Positions 38,555 to 48,070 of a stretch of 64,000 nucleotides of DNA are shown piece after piece. This stretch comes from Gilliamella sp. wkB171 (GTDB taxonomy: Bacteria; Pseudomonadota; Gammaproteobacteria; Enterobacterales; Orbaceae). Under the pieces are notes generated by a model. The model saw only the letters and a list, made by a program, of their open reading frames with translations, searched no databases and had not been told where the DNA came from. The position numbers and the translations under genes were made by a program. The number at the start of each line of letters is the position of its first letter. The stretch's first letter is position 1. The stretch covers positions 1-64,000 of the forward strand of contig NZ_LYST01000025.1 of NCBI RefSeq assembly GCF_001693755.1. The letters are read 5' to 3'.

Positions 38555-41500
38555 CGTTTTATCATTCCACTATCAAGCCAATATTGTGTACTTATTAATC
38601 CAGAATTAACCATTGTATTTAGGTTCAATTTAATATCCTGATTTTTATTACAAGCACGCCCATCAGAAGCTTTAACGTCTTTAATATAAAAATTCTCAAT
38701 GGTTTTTTGTCGACTTTTTATGCCTAATGTCACTTCTAATACCACACCTTCAGTACTCAAGCGTTTAGCTACTTCACTGTTTTCTATGGTTAAAATATAA
38801 ATTGGTGACGCCGGCCAACGCTCGATTTCTAATTGCTTGAAACCGAGCCGTGTAGTACCACGGATCTCAAAAGAGGTATCAGGAAAGTCATAATCAGGAT
38901 CATCTAAATCAATATCTCGATAATAAACATTTTCCTTTTTTATCATATTAAGATTATCTAAAAGACCAATATATTTAACTGTAGAATATAAATCGATATT
39001 TGATGATCTAAAATAAAAATTAGGTAAACGTAAATTTTTACTTAAAAAGCATAACATAGCGCCAACAGCCGCGGTTGTTTTAGGATCGTCAATACGTTCT
39101 TGTTTATGGAATGGATACCAACCGCCAGTATAATAACCATGTAATGGTAAGATTCTTCCCGCTGGAATCGACAAGCGCGATCGAAAATAACTTTGTACAC
39201 CAGGTAAACGTGACGGGCGACCGGTTAACAATAATACATCACATTGATAACAACTAATGATTTCAGACAGTGCGTCAAACGTTTTACAAATATTGTAATA
39301 ATCGCCACGTATAAATAAATAATGGATTCGTTTAAGATTAATCTCAATATTTAAATCCAATACTGAAAAAGTAGGATTATTCAGTGCTCGCCGAATCGGT
39401 TCATTAATAAAATTAAGCACATGATCAGTCATGACATTATGCTGTAATAGCTCCCTAAAAGTAGCATTATACACATGTTGCTCAGCATGCAGCGGATCAT
39501 AAAGCTCATATCTTTTTAGTACTTGCAAACCCAATGGCGTAAATAACTGTAAAGTCAGTTGTTGACGTAATACAGCATCTTGAATAGAAAGCTGCTGAGA
39601 ACCAATAATTGTGGATAAAATTGGATTAGGATCAGTAAGCCCAGCTTGTTTTAAGCCATTAGTCAAAGCTGTGAGCACAGTGTCTTGAATAATATCAAGT
39701 AAGATATCATCACCCGCCACTTTAAAGCCATCACGAAAACGTTGAATTGGAACAATATAAGCATTACTGCTATTGATTTGCTTGCTGGTTCCATAATCAA
39801 GCTCATAATCGTTTATAACTAAATCGGTTGTGCCACCACCAATATCTACTGTTGCAATTGTGAGTTTTTGTTTATTGGTTTTATCTGGACGTACCATTGA
39901 TGCAATAAATTCTTCACTGCGCCCATTGTAATTATTTTGTGTTTCGTTAAATAAATATACAACTTGTCCACAAGTCGCTTCATCCCATTGGATATAAACT
40001 TCGGGGATGTTTGGCCAAACACTTTTTAATTGTTCTGGATTATTAAAATCAATATTATCATCAGAACTATCCCAACCAAGACTTTTCCATACAAGTCCAA
40101 TAGCTTGGTATACACAACTTTTAAAAATGGCTTGTTCTGGTTTTGGCATTGCAGGTGGAATAGTCAAAATAATAGAACGTAGGTTCCGTGGCGTTTTAGC
40201 GTGTTCGAGTTTATTACGTTGCGCAACACTATTCATCTGCATTAATGCATGCATCAAAACTTCACATAACATGAATGTCATTAATGAACTTCGCGAATAT
40301 TTTGGATGAAAAACCGGCATTTTACGTTCAAATTCTTCATCTACATCATTGCTCAAAATATGTAGTGCTTCACCATATTCGTTAATTAAACTCGAAAATG
40401 GTTCAGCGGTGGCAAAGGGTTCATGATCACTTTTTACATAATGGGAATTAAAACGCCAACCTTGCTCATATTTATCTTGATCCCATAAATAGCGTTTAGG
40501 ACTAGAAAGACCAGTAGCACCTTCATTGCCTTCTCGTTGACTTGCTAAACGGCTTGCCTCAGCCCCAACACGAACAATACTTGGCCAACGAAACGTGTCT
40601 CGCCTTCCACTTTGTAACGAAAAATGTTCCTTACCAAAAAAAGTTTGCGCAAATTCAACACGGCTTTCGAAAGGTTCATTATAGATATGCTCAGGCTGAC
40701 CTAAATCACGGATTTCAAGCTCATAACGACGATTTAAGCTATCTTTATCTTGCACATGATCTTCAATCAATATTCCACAAGTGCGTGAATTACCCACATC
40801 AAGGATCATATCAACGGGTATTGATTTAATCACATCATCTTTAGCATTTGATACAATCTTAATGGTTGGTAATTGTAATGAATCAGCAAGTAAATTGATG
40901 ATATTTAGATAGTGTCCATAATAAGCTTTATTATTAATTTCTGTATTAATATCATCTTTATGTATTTTTAAACGATCAGTTTGAGGTGCTAGCTCTTGAA
41001 ATAAATCAATTAGCCAGCTAGTTACCCATTTAAGTTCTAAATACCATGAAACGTGATCTGAACGATGTGCCAAACTAAATACCGCTCCAGTTTTAACATC
41101 ATTTTCGGTAGGCGCTAAATAGATCACATCTTGCATATTGGTGAAAATTTTAGTATCAAATGCAAAGGTGATGCGATGGGTATTGCCATCAGGATCTTCG
41201 CCCTCAGGAATACTGACAATTCGCACACGACTCCAATTATGTGGTCCTTTATCAAAACGTTCTGGAGGAATCGATCTTAAGACAGGAATTGGCAACCAAA
41301 TCCCATCATATAATTTTAGTGATTGCTCAACACTAATTTCTTGTGTTGGTTTAACCGCAAAAGATAAATCATCTGGCGCAAAAAATTTACCACTCTCGGC
41401 ATTCTCAATCAGTCTTATTAATGCCCCGCTTTCAGATGGGTCAATAAAATAACCATTTAATTTACTGCGCCATTGATTATCTTTCCAATCTATCTTAAGT

Positions 41501-41577
41501 GCAAAATCAAGAAACTGAATACCACTATTCATAATAAGTGTGACTTCTTGACCATAATTGCGTAATTCTGGAAGCAT
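38551..41577 (-). CDS. srfB: SrfB-family protein, Hsp70/actin-fold ATPase
   Basis: Encodes 1008 residues, as in SrfB proteins. Nucleotide-site motifs of the Hsp70/actin/hexokinase superfamily are clear: phosphate-1 MILDVGNSRTCGILIED near residue 260, phosphate-2 ATVDIGGGTTDLVIND near residue 580, and the adenosine motif LLLTGRPSRLPGV near residue 780. The N-terminal 250 residues and the C-terminal 150 are beta-rich and unassigned. A chaperone-like or filament-forming ATPase is therefore likely. It starts 8 bases after srfA and is coupled to srfC by a 4-base overlap. SrfB is often listed only as a virulence factor; the ATPase reading is mine from these motifs. Confidence 0.9.
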   Translation of the reverse strand: MLPELRNYGQEVTLIMNSGIQFLDFALKIDWKDNQWRSKLNGYFIDPSESGALIRLIENAESGKFFAPDDLSFAVKPTQEISVEQSLKLYDGIWLPIPVLRSIPPERFDKGPHNWSRVRIVSIPEGEDPDGNTHRITFAFDTKIFTNMQDVIYLAPTENDVKTGAVFSLAHRSDHVSWYLELKWVTSWLIDLFQELAPQTDRLKIHKDDINTEINNKAYYGHYLNIINLLADSLQLPTIKIVSNAKDDVIKSIPVDMILDVGNSRTCGILIEDHVQDKDSLNRRYELEIRDLGQPEHIYNEPFESRVEFAQTFFGKEHFSLQSGRRDTFRWPSIVRVGAEASRLASQREGNEGATGLSSPKRYLWDQDKYEQGWRFNSHYVKSDHEPFATAEPFSSLINEYGEALHILSNDVDEEFERKMPVFHPKYSRSSLMTFMLCEVLMHALMQMNSVAQRNKLEHAKTPRNLRSIILTIPPAMPKPEQAIFKSCVYQAIGLVWKSLGWDSSDDNIDFNNPEQLKSVWPNIPEVYIQWDEATCGQVVYLFNETQNNYNGRSEEFIASMVRPDKTNKQKLTIATVDIGGGTTDLVINDYELDYGTSKQINSSNAYIVPIQRFRDGFKVAGDDILLDIIQDTVLTALTNGLKQAGLTDPNPILSTIIGSQQLSIQDAVLRQQLTLQLFTPLGLQVLKRYELYDPLHAEQHVYNATFRELLQHNVMTDHVLNFINEPIRRALNNPTFSVLDLNIEINLKRIHYLFIRGDYYNICKTFDALSEIISCYQCDVLLLTGRPSRLPGVQSYFRSRLSIPAGRILPLHGYYTGGWYPFHKQERIDDPKTTAAVGAMLCFLSKNLRLPNFYFRSSNIDLYSTVKYIGLLDNLNMIKKENVYYRDIDLDDPDYDFPDTSFEIRGTTRLGFKQLEIERWPASPIYILTIENSEVAKRLSTEGVVLEVTLGIKSRQKTIENFYIKDVKASDGRACNKNQDIKLNLNTMVNSGLISTQYWLDSGMIKR

Positions 41578-41585
41578 ATACTACC

Positions 41586-43127
41586 TTATTGTTTTTTCAT
41601 AGTAATTGGGAATTTTTTCCCGTTATCATAAACCCCTTGACAATCAGCTTGATTGTTTTTACCAGGCGTACATTGAATTTTTGGTAATTGATATTTACTA
41701 TTGTCACTACATATTGCTTCAGTATTGCTGGCAATATTTAAATTCGACTTGTTAATACCGCTATCTACTTTACCTACACACTTAACACCATCACTACGTG
41801 TTACGGTAACTTGACCATTACCTTCATTAAAGTCATAACTCAATTGTAATGGTTTGCCTGTAGCTTTATCTTGAATACCGCCTCCAACAGACCATTGACC
41901 ATCTAAAAATTTAGTTGATCCCTGTTTAAGTTGATCTTGAGATAAAGCTAAATTATTAGTTTGATCTGGGTTAGTTCCTGTACCTGTTTGCTTACCATCA
42001 TCTAAATCTGGTGGAATTGACCCTTTGCTATTTTCATCTTTTTTATCAGGTTCACTAGTCGGTGACTTATCATCTTTTTTATTTTGATTATCAACTTTGT
42101 CTTTTTCTGAATTATTAACCTGATCATCTTTATTTAACGTGTCTGAGTTTTGATTAAGATTATTATCATCTTTAACATCATTAGGTAATGTAGCGGAATC
42201 AACAGGATTAACCGTGTTAGCTACAACATCACCATCCACTTTGGCACCGTTGGCATCAATAATATCATGGCCGTTGGTTGTTACACCGTTAACCACTTTA
42301 ATGTTTCTATCTATTACTTTATTAGTAGGTTCAGGATCTTTTTTATCTTGCTCCAGCTTTTCATCGGTAATAGTAGGAGAAGAAACATGATTATCACTGC
42401 CTAAATCAGCATTAATCGATACTACAGGGGATTGCCAACAGCCTCGAAGCCAAAAAATCGCCAATAAAAGTAATAATAGAGGCAGTAATGCAAGTAACCA
42501 GAGCCACCAGCGTTTCCACCATGGTTTGTTAATAATGGCCGGCTCAGTAAATGTATGATTGGTTGATGGAGTTGGTTGTTTGAATGATTCTAAACAATAA
42601 AATGGCGAATTGACTTGCGCAGTTTGCGGATAAACAAATCCCCAAAAAGTAATAACCGGTTTACCGTTAACAATATAGACAAATTGATTACTTGGAAATC
42701 GAATTGCCATCAAATTGGGTTCTAGGTCATCACTCTTATTGTTAGGATCATAAATCAAGCGACTAAAAAGCAGTTGATCGCCTTCTAAATTAGGGTTGCT
42801 TGCTAACTGTTTACCAAAATTCAATACTTTGTGTTCAAACTCTTTGAGTAAAATCAAAGCTGATTCTTGCTCTGATTCGCTCGCTGATGTCCAAGGTACA
42901 ATATCATATTGTCCATCAGGTTGATCTGATTCAAAAGGAATGTACCAATCAATAATATTACCCTGATCATTACGTTGTGGTATAGCTAAACAATCGGCAT
43001 ATTGTTTACCTAATTTAATTCTAAACATTTCACGGATTTGCGCTGCAACAAGATAAGCGGCTTTCCCATCATGCCCAAGCATTTTGAAATCTTTAATATC
43101 ACCACTGCGAAGTAATGTATTTATCAT
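41586..43127 (-). CDS. srfA: SrfA-family membrane protein
   Basis: Encodes 513 residues; it begins the srf transcription unit. The N-terminal cytoplasmic domain (LLRSGDIKDFKMLGHDGK, YADCLAIPQRNDQGNIIDWY) is characteristic of SrfA. VYIVNGKPVITFWGF then leads to a Trp-rich membrane segment (KPWWKRWWLWLLALLPLLLL). A long Asp/Asn/Lys-rich disordered stalk follows (residues about 250-390), and then a C-terminal globular domain with disulfide-capable cysteines (GVKCVG, TEAICSD, IQCTPG, ADCQG). The N-terminal layout recurs in the two VWA paralogues at the other end of the locus. A 260-base upstream gap rich in palindromes probably holds the promoter. Confidence 0.87.
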   Translation of the reverse strand: MINTLLRSGDIKDFKMLGHDGKAAYLVAAQIREMFRIKLGKQYADCLAIPQRNDQGNIIDWYIPFESDQPDGQYDIVPWTSASESEQESALILLKEFEHKVLNFGKQLASNPNLEGDQLLFSRLIYDPNNKSDDLEPNLMAIRFPSNQFVYIVNGKPVITFWGFVYPQTAQVNSPFYCLESFKQPTPSTNHTFTEPAIINKPWWKRWWLWLLALLPLLLLLLAIFWLRGCWQSPVVSINADLGSDNHVSSPTITDEKLEQDKKDPEPTNKVIDRNIKVVNGVTTNGHDIIDANGAKVDGDVVANTVNPVDSATLPNDVKDDNNLNQNSDTLNKDDQVNNSEKDKVDNQNKKDDKSPTSEPDKKDENSKGSIPPDLDDGKQTGTGTNPDQTNNLALSQDQLKQGSTKFLDGQWSVGGGIQDKATGKPLQLSYDFNEGNGQVTVTRSDGVKCVGKVDSGINKSNLNIASNTEAICSDNSKYQLPKIQCTPGKNNQADCQGVYDNGKKFPITMKKQ

Positions 43128-43256
43128 ATATTCCTTTCTATCTCGTTATTTTAATTATTTTTATGTAACTCAATCAATTTCAACAAAAATCTAATTATGG
43201 AAACAACCACACTAAATAATAGTGTAAGTTTTTCATAAAATTTTTTATTAGTCGAC

Positions 43257-43277
43257 CATAGTTATTCAATAACTATG
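43257..43277. promoter_or_regulatory. Perfect palindrome upstream of srfA
   Basis: CATAGTTAT / ATAACTATG with a 3-base centre, about 130 bases upstream of srfA on the minus strand. It has the size of a dimeric repressor site; no T-run follows, so it is not a terminator. Confidence 0.45.
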
Positions 43278-43279
43278 AG

Positions 43280-43298
43280 AACTTATTATAAATAAGTT
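43280..43298. promoter_or_regulatory. Second palindrome upstream of srfA
   Basis: AACTTATT / AATAAGTT with an ATA centre, two bases beyond the previous palindrome. The two together may be a tandem operator for the srf block. Confidence 0.4.
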
Positions 43299-43387
43299 AA
43301 TTAAGTTAGAGTCATTTACTTAGCTAAACTAGTTTTATTCCTGTTATATCAAGTATCGCTATAACCTGAAATTTCTTTACAAAGAAA

Positions 43388-45262
43388 TTATTTCATAAAT
43401 TGCTCATCAGTTAATACACGTAGTGGTTGCATATCACTTTCACCTTTTATCACCAAAGTGGGATCTGAGCGTAAACACGCGCCACCATAATGACCGCCAA
43501 CAGTGAAAGTGCAAACTTGTAAATATCGATCATCAACCTTAGGTAAACACCAAAGTTCTTGGTAAATATTTTCTTGCTTAGCAAATTGACCAACCGTTTT
43601 GCCTAGTGTTTGTTCTTGACTACTGACTAATTCTATATCACTGCCGCGTCGACCTGCAATAGGTTTAATGGCATACCCTTTTTTGATAAGATCTGCATTA
43701 AGTTCAAACGTTGATTCTAATAAATAACGGTGATTAGGAAACAATGACCATAGCACAGGCAAAATCGCTTTATTACTTGGTATTACCGTCCATAAAGGCT
43801 CAAAAACCGAGACTTCAGGTCTTAAAAGCACATCAATTAATCTGACAGCATTTTCAGGATGCCAGGTACGAATTGGTAAGCCAGCAACTTGCGCCTCACT
43901 TTCTTGTCGAAGCTGCTCTAATACTGTTTCCCATGCCCATGTTTTCCATACACAAGTGACCTGCCTATTTTCATCATCAACTAATCGCCCCTGCTTATCC
44001 CATTTTAGACCAGTTAAGCCACGTAATATTTTGCTTTTAAAACCAGCTAAAGTCAGGGCTTTTTGCATAAATAAAGCGTGATAGTTTTCTTCACTATCAT
44101 CGTCTTGCATGATGTGTACAAAAGCTTGTGCATCACTATGCTTCCAACAGTTAGCAAGCGAATTGAGTAACCCTGCACTTGGATTTGTACCAATATTGAG
44201 TTCAGCTTGTACCGCCCATTTTTCCAAAATTTGTCCTGCTTCTGTATGACAAGACGCAGAATCTGCATTGTATTCATAGACTTTCAAACCACGCTCATCC
44301 ATACAAAAATCTAAACGACCTGTAATCATTTGATAGCGGCGTTGTTGCCATGAAAGCCTTAATCTTGGCCAAAGTATTTCTGGAATATTAAAATTATTTA
44401 ATAAATGATCGTTTTTCAAAACTTTATCCGTTGCATGCAAATACATCAAATGTAATTCATTCGTCGCACGGATTAATTCTTGTTCAGCACTTTCTGAAAT
44501 AGTAAAGTAACGATAATGATCATCATGGCTAATTGCATGGCCTGCAGCTAATACATAGGTGCTTTCTAAAGGATCTGACTCATCAAGCCATTTTTTTTCA
44601 AATTGTTTGTTATTTGTTATATGAGCACTATGAATTTTAAGTAATGGTTTTGCTACTTCAGGTTGCGGTAAACTATATTCAGTTTTATCTGTTTGAATCA
44701 TCCAACCTAAAATTTTAGTATCATCAAAGGTATCATGTAATAAATAACCCTCATTTGTTACTGTCATCTTAAGTTCACGTGTCCATTGCTGACCAATAGG
44801 TAAACGCGTATGTATCACATTTTGTTCAGCTATTCTGATTTTGTCATCAAATACTTCGGTAATAACGGCAACATGCCCCGTTCTATCAAATACGCCACCA
44901 TCATCCCAGATTAATAATGAACCAGCTTCGGGTATTTTTTTACTACCATTAGCAAAAGCTTGTAAAGGTAAAATAGCTTCATTAACCACTTGCCTTAAAA
45001 AGCGTAGTGAAAATATTTCGTGAGCCATACCAACATCAGTGAAAACAATACCATAATTCAAAAACAAAAAGCGCCTTGCAAATTCGACACATTGCCACTT
45101 ATAGCCCATATATTCGTATCCTGAATAACTGCGAAAGGATGCATCATCGGGGTATTGTTCGGGATCTAATGTTTCATAATCTGAAGAATAAATGGCAACG
45201 CCGCCCGGTGCATAACCTAATAATGTGCCGAAAGGTTCTTTTTTGTTGGACTGAGATAACAT
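43388..45262 (-). CDS. gss: Bifunctional glutathionylspermidine synthetase/amidase
   Basis: Two-domain cytoplasmic enzyme of 624 residues (Escherichia GspS 619). The N-terminal amidase (CHAP-type) domain has the catalytic Cys in YKWQCVEFARRF near residue 59 and the His in TGHVAVITEVF. It hydrolyses glutathionylspermidine. The C-terminal ATP-grasp domain (residues about 205-624; LKVYEYNADSASCHTEAGQ, EPLWTVIPSNKAILPVLW, IKPIAGRRGSDIE, TFTVGGHYGG) joins glutathione and spermidine. The start MLSQSNKKEPFGTLLGYAP aligns with known orthologues. It is monocistronic, reading toward the srf block, with ybeD divergent. No spermidine genes adjoin it. Confidence 0.97.
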   Translation of the reverse strand: MLSQSNKKEPFGTLLGYAPGGVAIYSSDYETLDPEQYPDDASFRSYSGYEYMGYKWQCVEFARRFLFLNYGIVFTDVGMAHEIFSLRFLRQVVNEAILPLQAFANGSKKIPEAGSLLIWDDGGVFDRTGHVAVITEVFDDKIRIAEQNVIHTRLPIGQQWTRELKMTVTNEGYLLHDTFDDTKILGWMIQTDKTEYSLPQPEVAKPLLKIHSAHITNNKQFEKKWLDESDPLESTYVLAAGHAISHDDHYRYFTISESAEQELIRATNELHLMYLHATDKVLKNDHLLNNFNIPEILWPRLRLSWQQRRYQMITGRLDFCMDERGLKVYEYNADSASCHTEAGQILEKWAVQAELNIGTNPSAGLLNSLANCWKHSDAQAFVHIMQDDDSEENYHALFMQKALTLAGFKSKILRGLTGLKWDKQGRLVDDENRQVTCVWKTWAWETVLEQLRQESEAQVAGLPIRTWHPENAVRLIDVLLRPEVSVFEPLWTVIPSNKAILPVLWSLFPNHRYLLESTFELNADLIKKGYAIKPIAGRRGSDIELVSSQEQTLGKTVGQFAKQENIYQELWCLPKVDDRYLQVCTFTVGGHYGGACLRSDPTLVIKGESDMQPLRVLTDEQFMK

Positions 45263-45457
45263 GCTATATTGCCTTATGATTGATAGTTACGATATGTTTT
45301 ATAACTAATAATAAAATTTTCTTATCATAGATCAAATTAACAGCTTTAAAAAGCGATGTTTATTTTTTGTTACTTGAAGAATCATAAAATGCCTATATAT
45401 AGGAAAAAGTAGATTACACTAGTAATTAAAAATACCGATTAACTGAGAAATCAAATT

Positions 45458-45727
45458 ATGCAACAGAAAACAAAATTAAATGAATTATTAGAATTTCCAT
45501 GCTCTTTCACGTATAAAGTAATGGGAGAAGCAAAACCTGAATTAGTTGACAAAGTGGTGACAGTCATTCAAAAACATGCACCGGGAGATTATACACCTTC
45601 AGTTAAACCAAGTAGCAAAGGTAATTATCATTCGGTTTCAATTACGATTAATGCAACGCACATTGATCAAATTGAGAATCTATATAAAGAGTTAGGTGAT
45701 ATTGATATCGTAAGAATGGTATTATAA
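45458..45727 (+). CDS. ybeD: YbeD/DUF493 family protein
   Basis: Small ferredoxin-like-fold protein of 89 residues, nearly the Escherichia YbeD length (87). Conserved blocks are [37 protein letters not shown] and [15 protein letters not shown], ending IDIVRMVL. The biochemical role is not established; in enterobacteria it sits next to lipB and dacA, but here it stands between gss and a sulfhydrylase gene. A short palindrome ACCTTTTAAGGT with a following T-run lies just after its stop and may terminate it. Confidence 0.93.
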   Translation: MQQKTKLNELLEFPCSFTYKVMGEAKPELVDKVVTVIQKHAPGDYTPSVKPSSKGNYHSVSITINATHIDQIENLYKELGDIDIVRMVL

Positions 45728-45760
45728 CACTTTACCTTTTAAGGTTTTTTTGCGCAAAAT

Positions 45761-45798
45761 AGAGCCTTGTTGTTATATTATTATAATTATGAGGCTCT
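45761..45798 (+). promoter_or_regulatory. Hairpin overlapping the sulfhydrylase ribosome site
   Basis: AGAGCCT (45761-45767) is the exact complement of AGGCTCT (45792-45798). The second arm covers most of the GAGG ribosome site at 45791-45794, 7 bases before the ATG at 45802. If transcription begins upstream, this could hide the ribosome site. A TATAAT at 45782-45787 in the loop might instead be a promoter -10. Confidence 0.35.
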
Positions 45799-45801
45799 AA
45801 C

Positions 45802-47079
45802 ATGAAACCAGAAACAATTGCTCTGCACACAGGCTATAGTCCAGAACCAACCACCCATGCCGTTGCTGTCCCGATTTATCAAACAACATCTTATGCTTTT
45901 GATGATACTCAACATGGCGCTGATCTTTTTGACTTAAAAGTCGCTGGCAATATTTACACACGTATTACTAACCCAACCAATGCTGTACTAGAAGCACGCG
46001 TAAGTGCCCTTGAAGGAGGAATAGGTGCATTAGCTGTCGCGTCAGGCATGGCCGCAATTACTTATGCTATTCAAGCTATTACATTTGCCGGTGAAAATAT
46101 TGTTTCGGTCTCGAAATTATATGGCGGAACGTATAATTTACTTGCTCATACATTACCTAACTTCGGCATTACAACCAAGTTTGCACCGCACGATAACCTT
46201 CAAGCTATCGAACAACAAATTGATGATAAAACCAAAGCAATATATTGTGAAAGTATTGGTAATCCAGCTGGGAATATTGTTGATTTATCGTCACTTGCAG
46301 AGATCGCACATCGACATGGTATTCCTTTAATTGTCGATAACACTGTAGCAAGTCCAGCACTTTGTCGTCCTTTTGAGTTTGGTGCCGACATTGTAGTGCA
46401 TTCATTAACTAAATATATTGGCGGTCACGGCAATAGTTTAGGCGGCATAATTGTCGATTCAGGTAAATTTCCATGGAAAAAATATCCGGAAAAGTATCCA
46501 ATGTTAAATCAACCTGATCCCTCTTATCATGGTGTTTCATATACTGAAACTTTTGGCAATGCTGCTTATATCGCGCGCTGTCGAGTTATTCCATTGCGTA
46601 ATATGGGAGCGGCACTTTCGCCATTTAATACTTTTTTATTACTGCAAGGGCTTGAAACATTATCTTTACGTATTGAACGTCACTGCCAAAACACCTTAAA
46701 AGTCGCTAGATATTTAGAATCTCATCCACAAGTAAGTTGGGTCAACTATGCCGGTCTTGATACTCATCCTGAGCATCACTTAGCGGTTAAACAGATGGAT
46801 AATGGTTTGCCGGCTGGAATTTTATCTTTTGGTATAAAAGGCGGTAAAGAAGCTGGGGCTAAGTTTATTGATGCTTTAAAGCTAATTCTGCGTTTAGTTA
46901 ATATTGGTGATACACGCTCACTCGCTTGTCATCCAGCGTCAACAACTCATCGTCAACTTAATGATGAAGAACTACAAAAAGCCGGAGTAAGTCAAGAAAT
47001 GGTGAGATTATCTATTGGAATAGAACATATCGATGATATTATTGCTGATTTAGAACAAGCGCTTAACGCTGCAAAATAA
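45802..47079 (+). CDS. O-acetylhomoserine sulfhydrylase (PLP-dependent)
   Basis: Cys/Met-metabolism PLP enzyme of 425 residues. It should make homocysteine from O-acetylhomoserine and sulfide (MetY/Met17 type). Cofactor features are [15 protein letters not shown], the stacking Tyr in [27 protein letters not shown] and the Schiff-base Lys in [18 protein letters not shown]. Length above 420 and the long insertion around [16 protein letters not shown] are typical of MetY rather than of the shorter MetB or MetC. It is followed by a bidirectional hairpin and converges on adk. A methionine-related control element was not recognised upstream. Confidence 0.92.
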   Translation: MKPETIALHTGYSPEPTTHAVAVPIYQTTSYAFDDTQHGADLFDLKVAGNIYTRITNPTNAVLEARVSALEGGIGALAVASGMAAITYAIQAITFAGENIVSVSKLYGGTYNLLAHTLPNFGITTKFAPHDNLQAIEQQIDDKTKAIYCESIGNPAGNIVDLSSLAEIAHRHGIPLIVDNTVASPALCRPFEFGADIVVHSLTKYIGGHGNSLGGIIVDSGKFPWKKYPEKYPMLNQPDPSYHGVSYTETFGNAAYIARCRVIPLRNMGAALSPFNTFLLLQGLETLSLRIERHCQNTLKVARYLESHPQVSWVNYAGLDTHPEHHLAVKQMDNGLPAGILSFGIKGGKEAGAKFIDALKLILRLVNIGDTRSLACHPASTTHRQLNDEELQKAGVSQEMVRLSIGIEHIDDIIADLEQALNAAK

Positions 47080-47087
47080 TGACAAAA

Positions 47088-47120
47088 AAAGAGCAAGATA
47101 AATTTAACTTCTTGCTCTTT
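47088..47120. terminator. Bidirectional terminator between metY-type gene and adk
   Basis: AAAGAGCAAG (47088-47097) and CTTGCTCTTT (47111-47120) form a 10-bp stem. It is flanked by A-rich and T-rich sequence and lies between two convergent stops (47079 and 47135). Confidence 0.85.
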
Positions 47121-47134
47121 TAGTTAATCAGTAT

Positions 47135-47818
<684 letters not shown>

Positions 47819-48067
47819 TTACTCTGGTAAATAGTGAAATATCACCTTACTGCTAGCAATTAAACCATCAGTATGACAAATATAATTAATTGCACCACAA
47901 CCTTTAATCATTTGAGCATTTTGCTGACAAATTGGACAAATGTATTGTTCAAGGTAGTGCTGCTTACAATGAGAACAGACATAGTGTTGAGGTGAAACAA
48001 CTTGCATTTTACGATGGCATTTAGGACAAAAACCCTCTTTACCATCTATAGTAACTTGCTCTGACAT
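47819..48067 (-). CDS. yfgJ: YfgJ-like zinc-ribbon protein
   Basis: Small protein of 82 residues with four pairs of putative zinc ligands: CPKC, CSHC, CPIC and the late GCGAINYICH. This is the double zinc-ribbon pattern of YfgJ. The function is unknown. It begins 3 bases after the der stop, as in Escherichia where yfgJ also follows der. Synteny therefore supports the name even though the N-terminal 10 residues differ. Confidence 0.88.
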   Translation of the reverse strand: MSEQVTIDGKEGFCPKCHRKMQVVSPQHYVCSHCKQHYLEQYICPICQQNAQMIKGCGAINYICHTDGLIASSKVIFHYLPE

Positions 48068-48070
48068 AAA

